Shown: positions 21,026 to 31,380 of the stretch, piece after piece
Position numbering within the stretch: the first letter of the stretch is position 1
Layout of the letters: each line of letters begins with the position of its first letter
Source: Macrostomum hystrix
Lineage: Eukaryota > Platyhelminthes > Macrostomidae
Reading direction: 5' to 3'
Assembly: GCA_950097015.1 (NCBI GenBank)
Contig: CATNEN010000001.1
Location: forward strand, 12,298,001 to 12,362,000
Length of the DNA stretch: 64,000 nucleotides
The notes under the pieces: generated by a model
What the model was told of the DNA's origin: nothing
The model's input: the letters and a program-made list of their open reading frames with translations, nothing else
The model's database searches: none
Program-made: the position numbers and the translations under genes

Positions 21026-23215
21026 CACCCCGGTGCCACCATTTGAAATGGTTAGTCATGGAGAAGATCATCCTGACATGGTTTGGGTGTTTTGCAACCG
21101 CTGACCTGCCCTGATGAGAGATGATTGCTAGAGCCGGGCGACATAGTCGATTAAATATCCGCCTAGCAACTCGCGAGATGTCGCGGAGAGAGAGAGGAGA
21201 TGAAGGGAGAGATGAGGAGGTTCAGTAGATGCAGGGAGTGATCCTATCGGCCTCAGGCTGGCCAGTCCCACTCGTCCCATAGGCCACAGGCATGACTGCC
21301 GTGCCTACCCCAAGCAATGCTGGAAACCGGCGAAAAGTCTAACGGGGCGTCGGATTATCCGGAATCGGACAAGACAGGGCTAGGTAGCCTACTGTCGTCA
21401 GTAGTGCGGTACGCCACTGACTCCTAGCTTTGGTAGCGGTGGTCGAATCGGCCTAGGCTCTTGTCACAGAACTGCGCAAAGGCTATCGGCAAAGCGGATA
21501 TATGATCTAGGGTAGCGCCACCACCCAATGCGCCTACGTTGCCACCGCAGGCATTTGGGAACTTGGGTCCCCGGAGTACACAGCTCCCAGTTTATCACGC
21601 AGATCTAGACAAGCCGAAAAATAGGGCATTCTGCAACTTCCGTTTTAGACTGGGGTGAGAGCTCCAGAATGGATCGAGACACGCCTCAAAGGGGATTCCT
21701 GAATTCGCGCTACAGGGGTCTAGAAAGGTGGTACTAAGAACTTGAATGAGAATCCATAGCCAGAATCCTACTCATAAGACATCAGACACATTCTATACAT
21801 TAGACTGCAGCCTACACATTAGGTAACTAACAAATCTGAATCTGTGTGAGTTGAGGAAATCAGAGGCTGGAGAGATTGAGCAGAACACTGGCTGAGTGAT
21901 TACGCAAGCGAAAGATTATTAGATCATCACTCTCGCTCCCGTGGCCGCAGTTGCGAGAGGAGGGGGACAGAAGGGAAGCTCCATTGGCAAGGGAGCTTGG
22001 CACGTACCCCTTGACCCACCAGGAAGAGAGGGAAACCGGCCAAGGAATCCCCCACCCCCGGCAGAGATGCACGTGCTACACTCCGCATCTGCTCGCGAAT
22101 CCCTAGCTCCTTATTACTTTTATGCGCGCTTACAGTTGTCTCCCCGCCGCAGCCTTCAGCTCGGCATCACCAGAGCCCACCCCCTAGGAGATTAGCCACT
22201 CATAGCTGAGGGCTGTCTAGTAGAGAAAATAAACAGAGGCAAACACTAGGTGAAAGGATTTAAGTTGTAATTAAAACTGGCCTAATGTAAAATTAAATGG
22301 CTAATGATGAAAGTTTATTAGGCTAAAAGTCCCCAATGCCCGTTCCCGCTATTGTGCCGCCTAACTAGTAGAATAATCCCTTAGGAGCAACAATTAAAAG
22401 ACCGCTACGCGGGTTACTTATCCGAAAGCCGATCGCGTGCTGCAGTCCTGTAGTTCTCGAGGGAGGGGTAGGGCAAGATCCGCAAGGACAGAGGAGGGGA
22501 AAGCCAAGTGTGAGCTGGCAGGGGCCAACACACCGGTGGAGCTCAGTGGCTCAATTCGAGAGCTCACCTAAAGAGGTGGCTTGTACTATTAGGAGCTTAT
22601 AGGCAGGCAATGAGCCTGTGAGCGCTAGATGAGCCTAAAGCTCGAGGGTCTAAACCCTAAGTGGGAGAGATTAAGTCCGGAAGGCCCGTCGGGGAAGACG
22701 GGTCCGCAAGCCGGTTAAGTCTCTGGGCCGAGGTCGGAAGGTCCGTCGGAAGGGTCCTGGGGGGAGCAGCGCAGCGCGCTTTCTTAAATAGTCCTTCAGC
22801 ACGCCAACCTCGACATTCATCAAAATAACCCACATTCGCGCCAGCCTGTCATCGAGGAATCGAAGCGGCGATGGCCACCCCGATTACCCAATGAACCGGC
22901 GGCGAGAAACGACAGATTCTCCTTTACGAGCAGCCGCCGGCAGTCGGTAAATAATTGTTACTCCGCCAGGACAATGGGAAGCGCAGGCGCCGACCTGCCT
23001 ACAGTGACATTTACATGTATCTAAGAGAGGAGGTCATAAAGTCGAGCTGGGCTCGAATACGGCCCGCGATCACTCATTCCTACAGGGCGCTAGAACAGAT
23101 CCAGGGAGAGGGGATTCGACGGCTACTTAATTCACCGCCGCCCCAAACCCGGCCCTAAGATGAATTTTCTTGCTTTGCGGCCGGCTGCTAGGTGGGTCGC
23201 GATTATTAACTGCCT
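21026..23215 (-). repeat. Very long LTR (about 2.2 kb) with primer-binding region
   Basis: Read on the minus strand, the segment ends at 21044 in TTTCA, followed by AATGGTGGCACCGGGGTG, the same kind of LTR/primer-binding junction as in E1 and E2. The upstream part (about 22740-23215) matches 39780-40400 inverted and includes a TATA-like CTATTTAA (about 22786). The downstream part (21044-22395) matches 26340-27667 inverted. Sharing of both halves with separate copies supports one long LTR spanning U3 to U5. The outer end near 23215 is taken from where the similarity to 39780 stops and is approximate. Short ORFs inside are not credible genes. Confidence 0.6.
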
Positions 23216-23285
23216 AAAATTAGAAAAATTCTGCTGGCTCACATTCCCACTCGATTCCCGTAGCACACTCCACATCACTACCTGG

Positions 23286-23640
23286 TCATGCAGGAAGGCT
23301 GACTGTAGGCTGTATATTGGAATTAGTCTGGCAACATGCCTGACCACCCATTAACGGCTTGACCGTCAGGGCCAAAACAGTTCGTGCAAGTTGCTGTGGT
23401 TCATGCTCTGCATACCCGATGGTATGACACCCACTGAATCGGAGCGATGGCTTGACATATACCTCGTCAAACAGAATTGAACAGCAGCGCTGGGATGTGC
23501 TGCATAGTTCAAGGTTTGACCGCACGATGCTTTGGCAGTCGGCATCTGTTCCAACGCTGCCGAGACCGCCGTTGTGTCGCTTGAGAGTAGCTGGATTGGG
23601 CAAGCAAGCGTACTGCCGCATGGTTCCATATGCTGCCCTG
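23286..23640 (-). pseudogene. P-element/THAP9-like transposase fragment
   Basis: A minus-strand frame reads LPNPATLKRHNGGLG, then CCSILFDEVYVKPSLRFSGC, HTIGYAEHEPQQLARTVLAL and VKPLMGG. This resembles the RNase-H-like catalytic start of P-element superfamily transposases (a TLKRW-like segment, then a FDE motif followed by a K-rich strand and a VGF/IGYA element). Only this piece is present and no terminal repeats are seen. It sits just outside the long LTR, possibly the sequence into which it inserted. Assignment is by motif recall only. Confidence 0.45.
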
Positions 23641-24149
23641 CCGGAAAAAAGAGCCCTCGGAAAAATGGCTGCAGTTAAGACGTCGCCAGAAGTGTATCGG
23701 ACTCCATTTGTATTTGCTAAGCTTAGCTTTAACTATCTCAACTGAAACGCCTGTCGTGGATTGTTGACTGGATCACAAGCAGCCTGCAAAGTCTCTAAAT
23801 ACTTGTCTAATTCAACAGACTGCGCGACTTGTGCATGCTTCACTCTGTGTAGCACAACGTCCAACTGGCTGAACCGCTTAAGTCGGTTTTAAAAACCCAG
23901 CAGATCCGTGATGTGCACTGATGTATTGCATCGGTGAGCGACTGATGTTAAGTAGCTTCTTATGGAAACAGGCATACACAGTTTGATCAGTAACTTTTAG
24001 CAGGTTCACATGTTTCGTCATGTGCATCAAACTCATCTAGTTCATCTGGGATTGAAGCTCGCTCATCCAAAAGCACGCGACGTCGGGACGCATCCCAAAA
24101 TTTCCCTGAAAAGTTCAATGATATCAAAATATTACTTTGTATCTCACTT
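23641..24149. other. Nothing recognised
   Basis: No supported gene or repeat. Confidence 0.4.
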
Positions 24150-24412
24150 GGAAATCTCACTTAGTACAGTTTGACGCAATGTGCTGGATGCAACAGATGG
24201 GAATGTACTTGGTGGATCAACAGGTTGTAGAAAGCGCTTCACCTTCACTATCCTTCGCAATCGGTAGATGAAACTGCCGTAGACTAGGAAATGCGGCGTA
24301 TAGCCCGTCACCAGATGAACAGCGGAGCGTAGCGCCATGAGGTTCTCGACCTGTCCATTGGAGGCTGGGTTGTACGGCGTAGCATAAAACTCTGGATCTC
24401 TGGATCGAGTTA
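24150..24412 (-). pseudogene. Gypsy integrase relic, second half
   Basis: The translation contains ATPYNPASNGQVEN, the segment bearing the third catalytic residue (Glu) of retroelement integrase. It jumps straight to LMALRSAVHLVTGYTPHFL and VYGSFIYRLRRIV, the region after the core, so a stretch is deleted between them. It continues the integrase begun at 25500-25680, from which it is separated by about 1.1 kb of unrelated DNA. Confidence 0.75.
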
Positions 24413-24654
24413 CGCGATCGTTGCACGAATTTGCCGCACCCGGACGAACCCGGAATGAGCGAGCTAACGGCGATGGCCGTCTAAGACAAGCCGAGACGGC
24501 TATGCCGAGCGCACCGCATGAGTACTTGCCGGCCAGTCCAGGCGGTCCGGCCGGGCGGGGCAACCGCGTACAACAACCTCTGTAAGAGAGAAAACAGGAG
24601 AAAGGGGAAAAACCCGCGAAGAGCGAGCGCGGGTGAAAAACCCCAAACCTGTGA

Positions 24655-24850
24655 GAAAGCGGGCTCCAACCTCCGCCTACCAGGAGACAAAAGCGACAAA
24701 AATGCGGGCTCCAACCTCCGCCTACCGGGAGAAACACGAGGAAAGGTGGGCGGGCTCCAACCTCCGCCAAAGGAGTGCGTGGGAGAACAATGGAACGAGA
24801 CGCATATGTATATAGAAGTAAAACGGCGGGCTCCAACCTCCGCCAAAGGA
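24655..24850. repeat. Four copies of a 19-bp GC-rich motif
   Basis: GCGGGCTCCAACCTCCGCC occurs four times at irregular spacing (about 24659, 24704, 24749, 24827). The lengths between copies are not constant, so this is a scattered motif and not a strict tandem array. It lies inside the insert that splits the integrase relic. Confidence 0.75.
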
Positions 24851-25056
24851 GCATACAGAAGCATAAGAACAAAGCGCGTAATGTTTAAGTTTTATGTTTT
24901 AAAATTTTTATTGTGTTTAGAGCATAGAATTCATATAACAAATACGAGAGCAATTAATAGGACGCATAGTGTTTAAGTTTTATGGCTTATGAGTTAACAG
25001 CAAGAATTTAGAAGGTCGAAGACGATGCGGACAGGAGCGCACGAACGCCAGACAGA

Positions 25057-25314
25057 CTAATGCCCGGCGAGGGAGTCGAGCTCGGCGACGAACTGATCGA
25101 AGTCGCCAAGAACAGCGGGCGACGAAAGCATATACGGACGCACTTCGTCTAGCCGACCGGTAAGTGCTAGATAAAACAAGCAGCGGAACTGCCAGTTATA
25201 CCCGAGCGGCAGAAAGAAAATGCGCAAGCTTGGATCAAGGATGAAGAAGTCGCCAGCATCCTCCGGCACAAGGTTAGCAAAAGTCTCCAGACGCGCAACA
25301 GCGTCAGCAGTCTA
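25057..25314 (-). CDS. Unrecognised exon in the insert splitting the integrase
   Basis: An open frame of about 85 codons starts after a good splice acceptor (CCTTCATTTAG, near 25312-25322) and ends at TAA-type termination at 25057. Translation: TADAVARLETFANLVPEDAG, FFILDPSLRIFFLPLGYN, WQFRCLFYLALTGRLDEVRP, ending in DSLAGH. It looks like a folded, soluble domain with a hydrophobic core. I do not recognise a family. It could be the last exon of a gene carried by an inserted mobile element. No upstream exon was identified with confidence. Confidence 0.35.
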
Positions 25315-25499
25315 AATGAAGGCGAAAGCGGCGCTAGACATGGCTGCAGCAAGAAGAGCAGAAACAGAATAATATGAAAAGAGAAACCTGCTTAAGAATA
25401 ATGAAGAGTTAGAGATCGAAGCAATGGTCGCAGAGACGCGAAAGAGAATGACACTCGCGGACGACAACGTCAGCGACGAGCTTTTGGAGCTCCTGCAGC

Positions 25500-25680
25500 T
25501 GAGCAAAAGTGTCCGGCGACGCTAGTGTAGTAGTGTCGGATCCCGTACAAGTTGCAAAACTTCTTGAAGGCGGATCCGGTGAAGTTGGTCCCTTGGTCCG
25601 TTTGGATCCAGCAGGGAACTCCGTACTCAGCAATGTGGCGCTCTTCTAGTAGCTTTATTAGCAACTTTATACACAACAAA
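25500..25680 (-). pseudogene. Gypsy integrase relic, first half
   Basis: Reads LLEERHIAEYGVPCWIQTDQ, then GTNFTGSAFKKF and NLYGIRHYYTS: the middle of a Ty3/gypsy integrase core, with the second catalytic Asp in TDQGTNF. The homology breaks off right after HYYTS and resumes at 24412 (ATPYNPAS). The first catalytic Asp and zinc finger are not present upstream. Confidence 0.8.
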
Positions 25681-26339
25681 CGTTAGAACATATTTAAAAC
25701 ATGTATAAAACGTTTTCAAACTGTATCAATATGTTTGTCTAGATTTGTCGAATACTCGTAGTTAGACCACGGTAAGCATGCATTATTGCCTCTTCTCATT
25801 GTTGAGTAATATATGCTGCTTGTTCAGCTAGGTTCAGCAACGTTTTCTTTTGAAAATTCGATAGCCTTAGCCAACTCTTTTGTGTGAGCATGCTGAAAGT
25901 TAGTTCTCAAGGTATTTTTTATTTCGTCTGCTAAACTTGTTTAGTTGCTGCGAAACTAACAGACGTAGATTCAGATTATTCGATAGGCTTTAAGGTTGTA
26001 AAATAAACATTTACAATTGCTCTTCGTTTTGATCACGATACCGTCGCCTAACCTCTTTAGTAAGTTTTATGAGTTGTCTGTCTGTCCTTTGATACCGCTT
26101 TAGAGATTTAATGTCTGGAGAAATTTTTATGTTTTTATCTTCATTTTTGCTGTCTAAAAGGATAACCGATAATATTGCTGTTGTGTGTCTCAATGCAAAG
26201 GTTTCCAAAGAAGATATGACTTGATGCCAGGTAAAAAGGAATAATATTAGAACACTAAAATGACTTAATTAGGTCTCGATATACTCTCAGTAGCCAGATG
26301 TTTTGTCTTAATGGCCGGCATATTCAGCTAAGTAACGGT
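25681..26339. other. AT-rich, nothing recognised
   Basis: No supported features. Confidence 0.4.
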
Positions 26340-27747
26340 TTTTAATTGCTATTCCTAAGGGAACATTCTCTAGCTAGGCGGCGTTAGTAGCGGGAGACGG
26401 GCACGGGAATTTCAGCCTAATATATTAGTCATCATCAGTAGCCACTATTAAGCTATTAGGCCAATTTTAAAGTACAATTTAAATCCTTTCCTTGCTTGCT
26501 TTCTACTATTGATTTCTTTTTTAGACAGCCCTCGGACATGAGTGGCTAATTCACTAGGGGGTGGGCTCTGGCGAGGCCGAGCTGAAGGCTGCGGCGGGGA
26601 GACAACTGTAAGCGCGCATAAAAGTAATAAGGAGCTAGGGATTCGCGAGCAGATGCGGAGTGTAGCACGTGCATCTCTGCCGGTGGTGGGGGATTCCTTG
26701 GCCGGTTTCCCTCTCTTCCTGGTGGGTCAAGGGGTACGTGCCAAGCTCCCTTGCCAATGGAGCTTCCCTTCTGTCCCCCTCCTCTCGCAACTGCGGCCAC
26801 GGGAGCGAGAGTGATGATCTAATAATCTTTCGCTTGCGTAATCACTCAGCCAGTGTTCTGCTCAATCTCTCCAGCCTCTGATTTCCTCAACTCACACAGA
26901 TTCAGATTTGTTAGTTACCTAATGTGTAGGCTGCAGTCTAATGTATAGAATGTGTCTGATGTCTTATGAGTAGGATTCTGGCTATGGATTCTCATTCAAG
27001 TTCTTAGTACCACCTTTCTAGACCCCTGTAGCGCGAATTCAGGAATCCCCTTTGAGGCGTGTCTCGATCCATTCTGGAGCTCTCACCCCAGTCTAAAACG
27101 GAAGTTGCAGAATGCCCTATTTTTCGGCTTGTCTAGATCTGCGTGATAAACTGGGAGCTGTGTACTCCGGGGACCCAAGTTCCCAAATGCCTGCGGTGGC
27201 AACGTAGGCGCATTGGGTGGTGGCGCTATCCTCGATCAACTATCCGCTTTGCCGATAGCCTTTCCGCAGTTCTGTGACAGGAGCCTTGGCCGATTCGACC
27301 ACCGCTACCAAGGTTAGGAGTCAGTTGCGCACGCACTACTGACGACAGTAGACTAGTTAGCCCTGTCCTGTCCGATTCCGGGCAGTCCGACACCTCTCCT
27401 TAGACTTTTAGCCGGTTTCGAGCACTGCTTGAGGTAGGCACGGCAGTCATGCCTGTGGCCTATAGGACGAGTGGGACTGGCCAGCCTGAGGCCGATAGGA
27501 TCACTCCCTGCATCTACTGAACCTCCTCATCTCTCCCTTCATCTCCTCTCTCTCTCCGCGACATCTCGCGAGTTGCTAGGCGGATATTTAATCGACTATG
27601 TCGCCCGGCTCTAGCAATCATCTCTCATCAGGGCAGGTCAGCGGTTGAAAAACACCCACCCACTTCAAATGGTGGCACCGGGGTGGAATCTAGAAAGGGC
27701 GCGAAACGAACTTGAAATTTCAATTGTCAGTTTAGCGCCGCAGATTA
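26340..27747 (+). repeat. Partial copy of the long LTR plus primer-binding region, inverted
   Basis: Matches 20955-22395 in reverse complement with moderate divergence. On the plus strand the LTR part ends at 27667 (CACTTCA) and is followed by AATGGTGGCACCGGGGTG and about 80 bp of leader. It then stops abruptly at 27747 where another repeat begins. The U3 half seen at 22740-23215 is not present here. It is therefore a truncated second copy of the same element family in opposite orientation, and not a true inverted-repeat transposon. Confidence 0.7.
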
Positions 27748-27805
27748 CTAGCAAGTTTTGCCCCCTTCGGGGAGCAGAAATTATTTTAATTCGTCTAATA
27801 TATAC
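27744..27805. repeat. Hairpin repeat family, copy 1
   Basis: Starts TACTAGCAAGTTTT, then CCCCTTCGGGG (a perfect stem with a TTCG loop), then AGCAGAAAT and AATTCGTCT. Related copies are at 46076-46125 and 51400-51450, the latter directly next to the 18-bp minisatellite. It may be one end of a non-autonomous element. Confidence 0.6.
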
Positions 27806-27937
27806 CTTTTAGCAGGAGTACTTTAAGTTTCTTTCTTAAGCTTAAGCTTAAAATAGGAATTTTTAGAGATCGTTAATAACGCATTTTAGGTAAAACAAAA
27901 CTATCAACTTTTTTCGGTGTCTTTATTTAGAGCCCTG

Positions 27938-28624
27938 TGTTGTACCTGTGGTAGCGTGGCACACACAATTGGTAAAAATAACCAAGACAGGAACTAGATT
28001 TCGAGAGAGAGAGAGTTTATACCGGCCTCAACACTGAATGCTTCGTAGCAGTGGACAACCCGGTAGTCAGGCTAGATTTACCTAGTTTTCTCGGTCTTGT
28101 CTTGAATCAAACAATGATTCTTGCAACCTGGTTCTGCTCTGAAATCTGACGATGTACTCTGCTTCGAAACGCAGTACACGGTCTGACTTCACTATAAGTA
28201 AGCAGTAGTTTAGCTCGCAAACGTAGACACCAACAATGCAAGAGTTGCAAGGGATGCAAGACGTAAGTGTCGCAAAACGGAATGAAGACTGGAGACAAGA
28301 AACGTGCATATTCGTACAGAAGTTGTGTTTACCATGGCACTAACACCATCTCAAGAATTCGTCGGACTGTGCTCTACTCATAGTAGGAGCATTTGAGCGT
28401 TGTTATGCCAGTCTTCTTCCGAACTTAAGCGATTGCACCATGGTGTGCAATGTGACTCAGTGCGCAGACAGAGCTGGAACAATAGAACGAGAGAGGAGGG
28501 GGGTGGCGAGCGGAAGTGACAGTGCACGGGAAACACTAACTACCAACCCCAAGCCCTCCCACAGACCTAGAACAGCCTGACTCACAGATTGCCTGGAGGC
28601 TGCTCAGCAGTCTACAGCACATCA
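27938..28624 (-). repeat. E1 3' LTR
   Basis: On the minus strand begins TGATGTGCTG and ends GGTACAACA, with canonical TG..CA ends. Contains a (GA)n tract near the low-coordinate end. It is also nearly identical to the E2 LTRs over its first 300 bp (U3 side) and last 70 bp, but not between. Confidence 0.93.
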
Positions 28625-28959
28625 TTCTCCTCCAGCTAAAGGATGACGGTCAACACCGGCTGGCCGTCAGCCGCACTTAAACCAAAAACTCAGGTAAGTA
28701 CCTTTTTATTTCCTTGTATCCGTCAATTCATCAATAAATTCCACGATACATTCGACTACAAACGAAAAAAAACAATCATCATCCGTACTCGCTACAAAAA
28801 AACAAACTACTGAATAAAACAGAACAAACAGTTACAAGCAGACAGTAAAAAAAAGGACTATTAAAGGCGTCCACAACCAGGGAAGACTCCCTTCCGGGTC
28901 ACACATCCTCTCTGGATAAAACCTGATAGTGGAGGGTGGCGCTCAAACTGTCTCGTTCT
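28625..28959. other. E1 3' untranslated region and polypurine tract
   Basis: The first 75 bp next to the LTR are almost identical to E2 and include GGAGGAGAA on the minus strand, the plus-strand primer site. A strong splice donor on the opposite strand (CAGGTAAGT, about 28691) is kept in both elements. The remainder is unrelated to E2. Confidence 0.6.
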
Positions 28960-29901
28960 TCACACCGGGGCCATACGTGCCAGTGCCTCCGGCATCCACC
29001 ATTCTTCGACGAGCTCCACCACCACCTGGCCGTTCCTAGCTCTAATCTGGTATGGCGCCGTAGCTAAGCCGCCCACCATCATTTCGGCCCGTGCCGCAGC
29101 TTCCTGGGCCATTTCTCGTCGAGTGGCCCGGTCTTCTGCGGCGAACGCCTGGTGAACCTCCATAGGCCAGCCTTCTTCTCTCTCCATCCGAGAGGCGCGT
29201 GCCAGCGATTCGGCCACCCGCGCAATAGCCACCTCACGTGCTGGCGCTCTGTGGCCCCATTGGGCTCGGCGCTGCCGGCGTCGCTGGGTACCGCCCCTGC
29301 GTCGTCTGGGCCTGGCAGCAGCCCCCTCTAACTCTTCGACGCTGTCATCCGAGGATGACCTCGACGGCGAGGGAGGATTGAACACGGGTGGCGCTGCTGG
29401 TCCCTCCGGCACGTCTTCCCGCTCGCTATCCTCTTCTTCTAACATGCCTTCATCCTCCGATGAGGGCATCCCAAACTGCAACTGGGCCCACAGGTCTTCG
29501 TTAACATCAACCTGTACGTCCATCGACCCACTGCTGCTGGAACTTAGCCGTGGACGCGCTGCCTGACAGGCCGCGTCCTGAGCCTCGGCGACCGCCAAGC
29601 TGGCCTGATCCCTTTTGGCCCTAGGGACCTCATGGGGGGCCTCTGACGCAACTCGCTTTCTCTGTGAACATCGGGGGAGGGCGGGCATAAAGTGCTGATG
29701 CCAGTTCGGTGAGCGCTGTCCCAAGGGGAAGGGCGCACTGTTCCCAAACTGACACCTCAAGAGTGCTAATCGGTTACTCACTGGCTCCTGGCGCTCCTTC
29801 AAGGGGCTCTTGGCTGTCTCCTGCACTCGACGTGTGGGAGCCGGCAATTTTGGCCTCGTGGCCACTCTTTCTTCTGGCCCCCAATTTTCTTTAGAGTTCA
29901 T
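28960..29901 (-). CDS. E1 ORF3, unrecognised accessory protein
   Basis: A 313-residue intact ORF starting 57 bases after pol and ending 335 bases before the 3' LTR. I recognise no family. An N-terminal conserved block contains SAPFPLGQRSPNW. The middle is Ser-rich and acidic (EDEGMLEEEDSERED). A basic, nuclear-localisation-like stretch RPRRRRGG and RRRQRRAQW follows, then a helical C-terminal region (VAESLARAS, RATRREMAQEAAARAE, VVVELVEEWWMPEALARM). There is no signal peptide or membrane segment, so it is not an envelope protein. E2 has a homologue (54083-55000) with the same layout but much lower identity than gag-pol. Conservation of blocks at protein level implies function; a nuclear or nucleic-acid-binding role is a guess. 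Confidence 0.8.
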   Translation of the reverse strand: MNSKENWGPEERVATRPKLPAPTRRVQETAKSPLKERQEPVSNRLALLRCQFGNSAPFPLGQRSPNWHQHFMPALPRCSQRKRVASEAPHEVPRAKRDQASLAVAEAQDAACQAARPRLSSSSSGSMDVQVDVNEDLWAQLQFGMPSSEDEGMLEEEDSEREDVPEGPAAPPVFNPPSPSRSSSDDSVEELEGAAARPRRRRGGTQRRRQRRAQWGHRAPAREVAIARVAESLARASRMEREEGWPMEVHQAFAAEDRATRREMAQEAAARAEMMVGGLATAPYQIRARNGQVVVELVEEWWMPEALARMAPV

Positions 29902-29958
29902 TGTTTTGTGTCTTCTATTCTCTAAGGTGTTCTTCCCCGAGTAGATTCGGACAGGAGA

Positions 29959-31380
29959 TCACTGAAACATTTTAGGTAGGCGGCGCATCATTCTGACGAA
30001 ATAGGATTTCCTCCTAGGATCGACCTGCAGCCTTTCCGGCTCTCGCCTAACTCTTTGCGGCCTCTGCTGCGGCTCCTGATCCCTAGCTTCACCTATCTGA
30101 GCTGCCTCACCTACACCTTCGGCCCTAACACTTTCTGCAACTTCCCCGTGCACAGAGGATGGGATAGGGGACAGGGTTGGAGAGGGCAACGGACTGTCCG
30201 ACGGCAGGACAACCACATCACCATACGCCTCCCCCGCCTCTTCTCCGTTGCAGATCTCTGGACCGGCCGGTTCGTGGAGATTCGACCTGGAAACAGCTCG
30301 TGGTCGCAGGTGCCACCTTCGAGCGCTCCACAGGCCGATCTCGTCGTCGTCGCTGTCGTCGTCGCTGTCGGCAGGCTCACCGGCCGCGTCAGCTGCTGGA
30401 GGGCTACCCTTGGGTGGCCTTCCGAGCTTCCGCCGTGCCGGGCTCGCCTCTTCCGTCCTGTCGCATATTGAGGCCGGTACCGGGAGCAGGTTGCGCCGGT
30501 GGACTACCAGCACCTGCTTCCTGGCCTTCCTGGTGTTGCCGTGTCGCCTGATCTTGTCCACCGTTTCGCCCTTACACTCGAGCACTACGTAGACCGATTG
30601 TCTAGGCCGATGGAATTTGCTGATCTCGCCGGATTCGATCACCGGGTTGTTAAGCAGGACCAGCTGGCCTGGGCGGAGTGGTTTCGCCTGCGGTCTTTCT
30701 TGGTAGTGTTCTTCTCGCAGCACCTGGTACCTCTCGAGCTTGTCCCGGGCACAATTGACCGCCTGGTCTATGCGCTCCTGGAAATGTCGGAGATAATCTG
30801 GCAGGTCTGCGTACTCAGCCAGCGCAGTCAACGTGTTGTCTACGGGCAGCCGGTACTCCCGTCCGAAGACCAGGAAGTACGGCGTGTACCCGGTCACAGG
30901 GTGGACACTGGTGCGCAACGCGATTAAGCACGCGGGCAGCATCAGGTCCCAATCCTTGTGATCCTTTTCCAACAAGCACGTGAGCACTGACTTGATTTGG
31001 CGATTCAGGTTTTCGACCTGGCCATTGCTGGCCGGGTTATAGGGACACGTGTGCGTGTGGCGGATGCCATACAGCTTGCAGAAGTCCTCAAACTCTGCAC
31101 TCATGAAGTTCGTCCCCTGGTCCGTGTGCAGCCAGGCTGGTGCACCGTACTCGGGAATGAACCTATCCAGCAGCAGTTTGATCACGGTTTTCGTCTTCTG
31201 GTTTCGCATCGGGTAGGCAAACGGGTACTTTGATGTTGCATCACACAGGGTGAGGATGTACCGATGTCCTCGGGCACTTGGTTGAGACAAAGGCCCGATT
31301 ACGTCGGCGTGCACACTGGAAAACTCTGCGGTGGGACTATCTCCTTCCGCCTTGACTTGCTCTCCAGGCATGTCCTGCAA
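29959..31380 (-). pseudogene. E1 Pol, integrase core and C-terminus, out of frame
   Basis: The rest of integrase after the 19-bp deletion. All three catalytic positions are present: VHADVIGPL, WLHTDQGTNF and NPASNGQVENLN. The C-terminal domain follows (PGQLVLLNNPVIESG, VHRRNLLPVP), then an acidic, Pro-rich tail ending KMFQ. The apparent start MQDMPGEQVKAE is only the wrong-frame reading of sequence upstream of the deletion. No chromodomain is seen. Without a continuous frame the integrase of this copy should not be made as part of Pol. The tail diverges from E2 only in its last 15-20 residues. Confidence 0.88.

Noticed and set aside
21026-27747. Whole 6.7-kb segment as a single inverted-repeat DNA transposon
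   Set aside because: The arms carry LTR/primer-binding junctions pointing inward to different internal regions, and one arm is truncated, so two LTR copies in opposite orientation explain it better.
28082-28309. ORF of 75 codons repeated at 36392-36619
   Set aside because: It is within the E1 LTRs and is repeated only because the LTRs are; E2 LTRs lack it.
28960-29901. ORF3 as an envelope-like gene
   Set aside because: No signal peptide, no hydrophobic membrane segment and no Cys-rich ectodomain in either copy.
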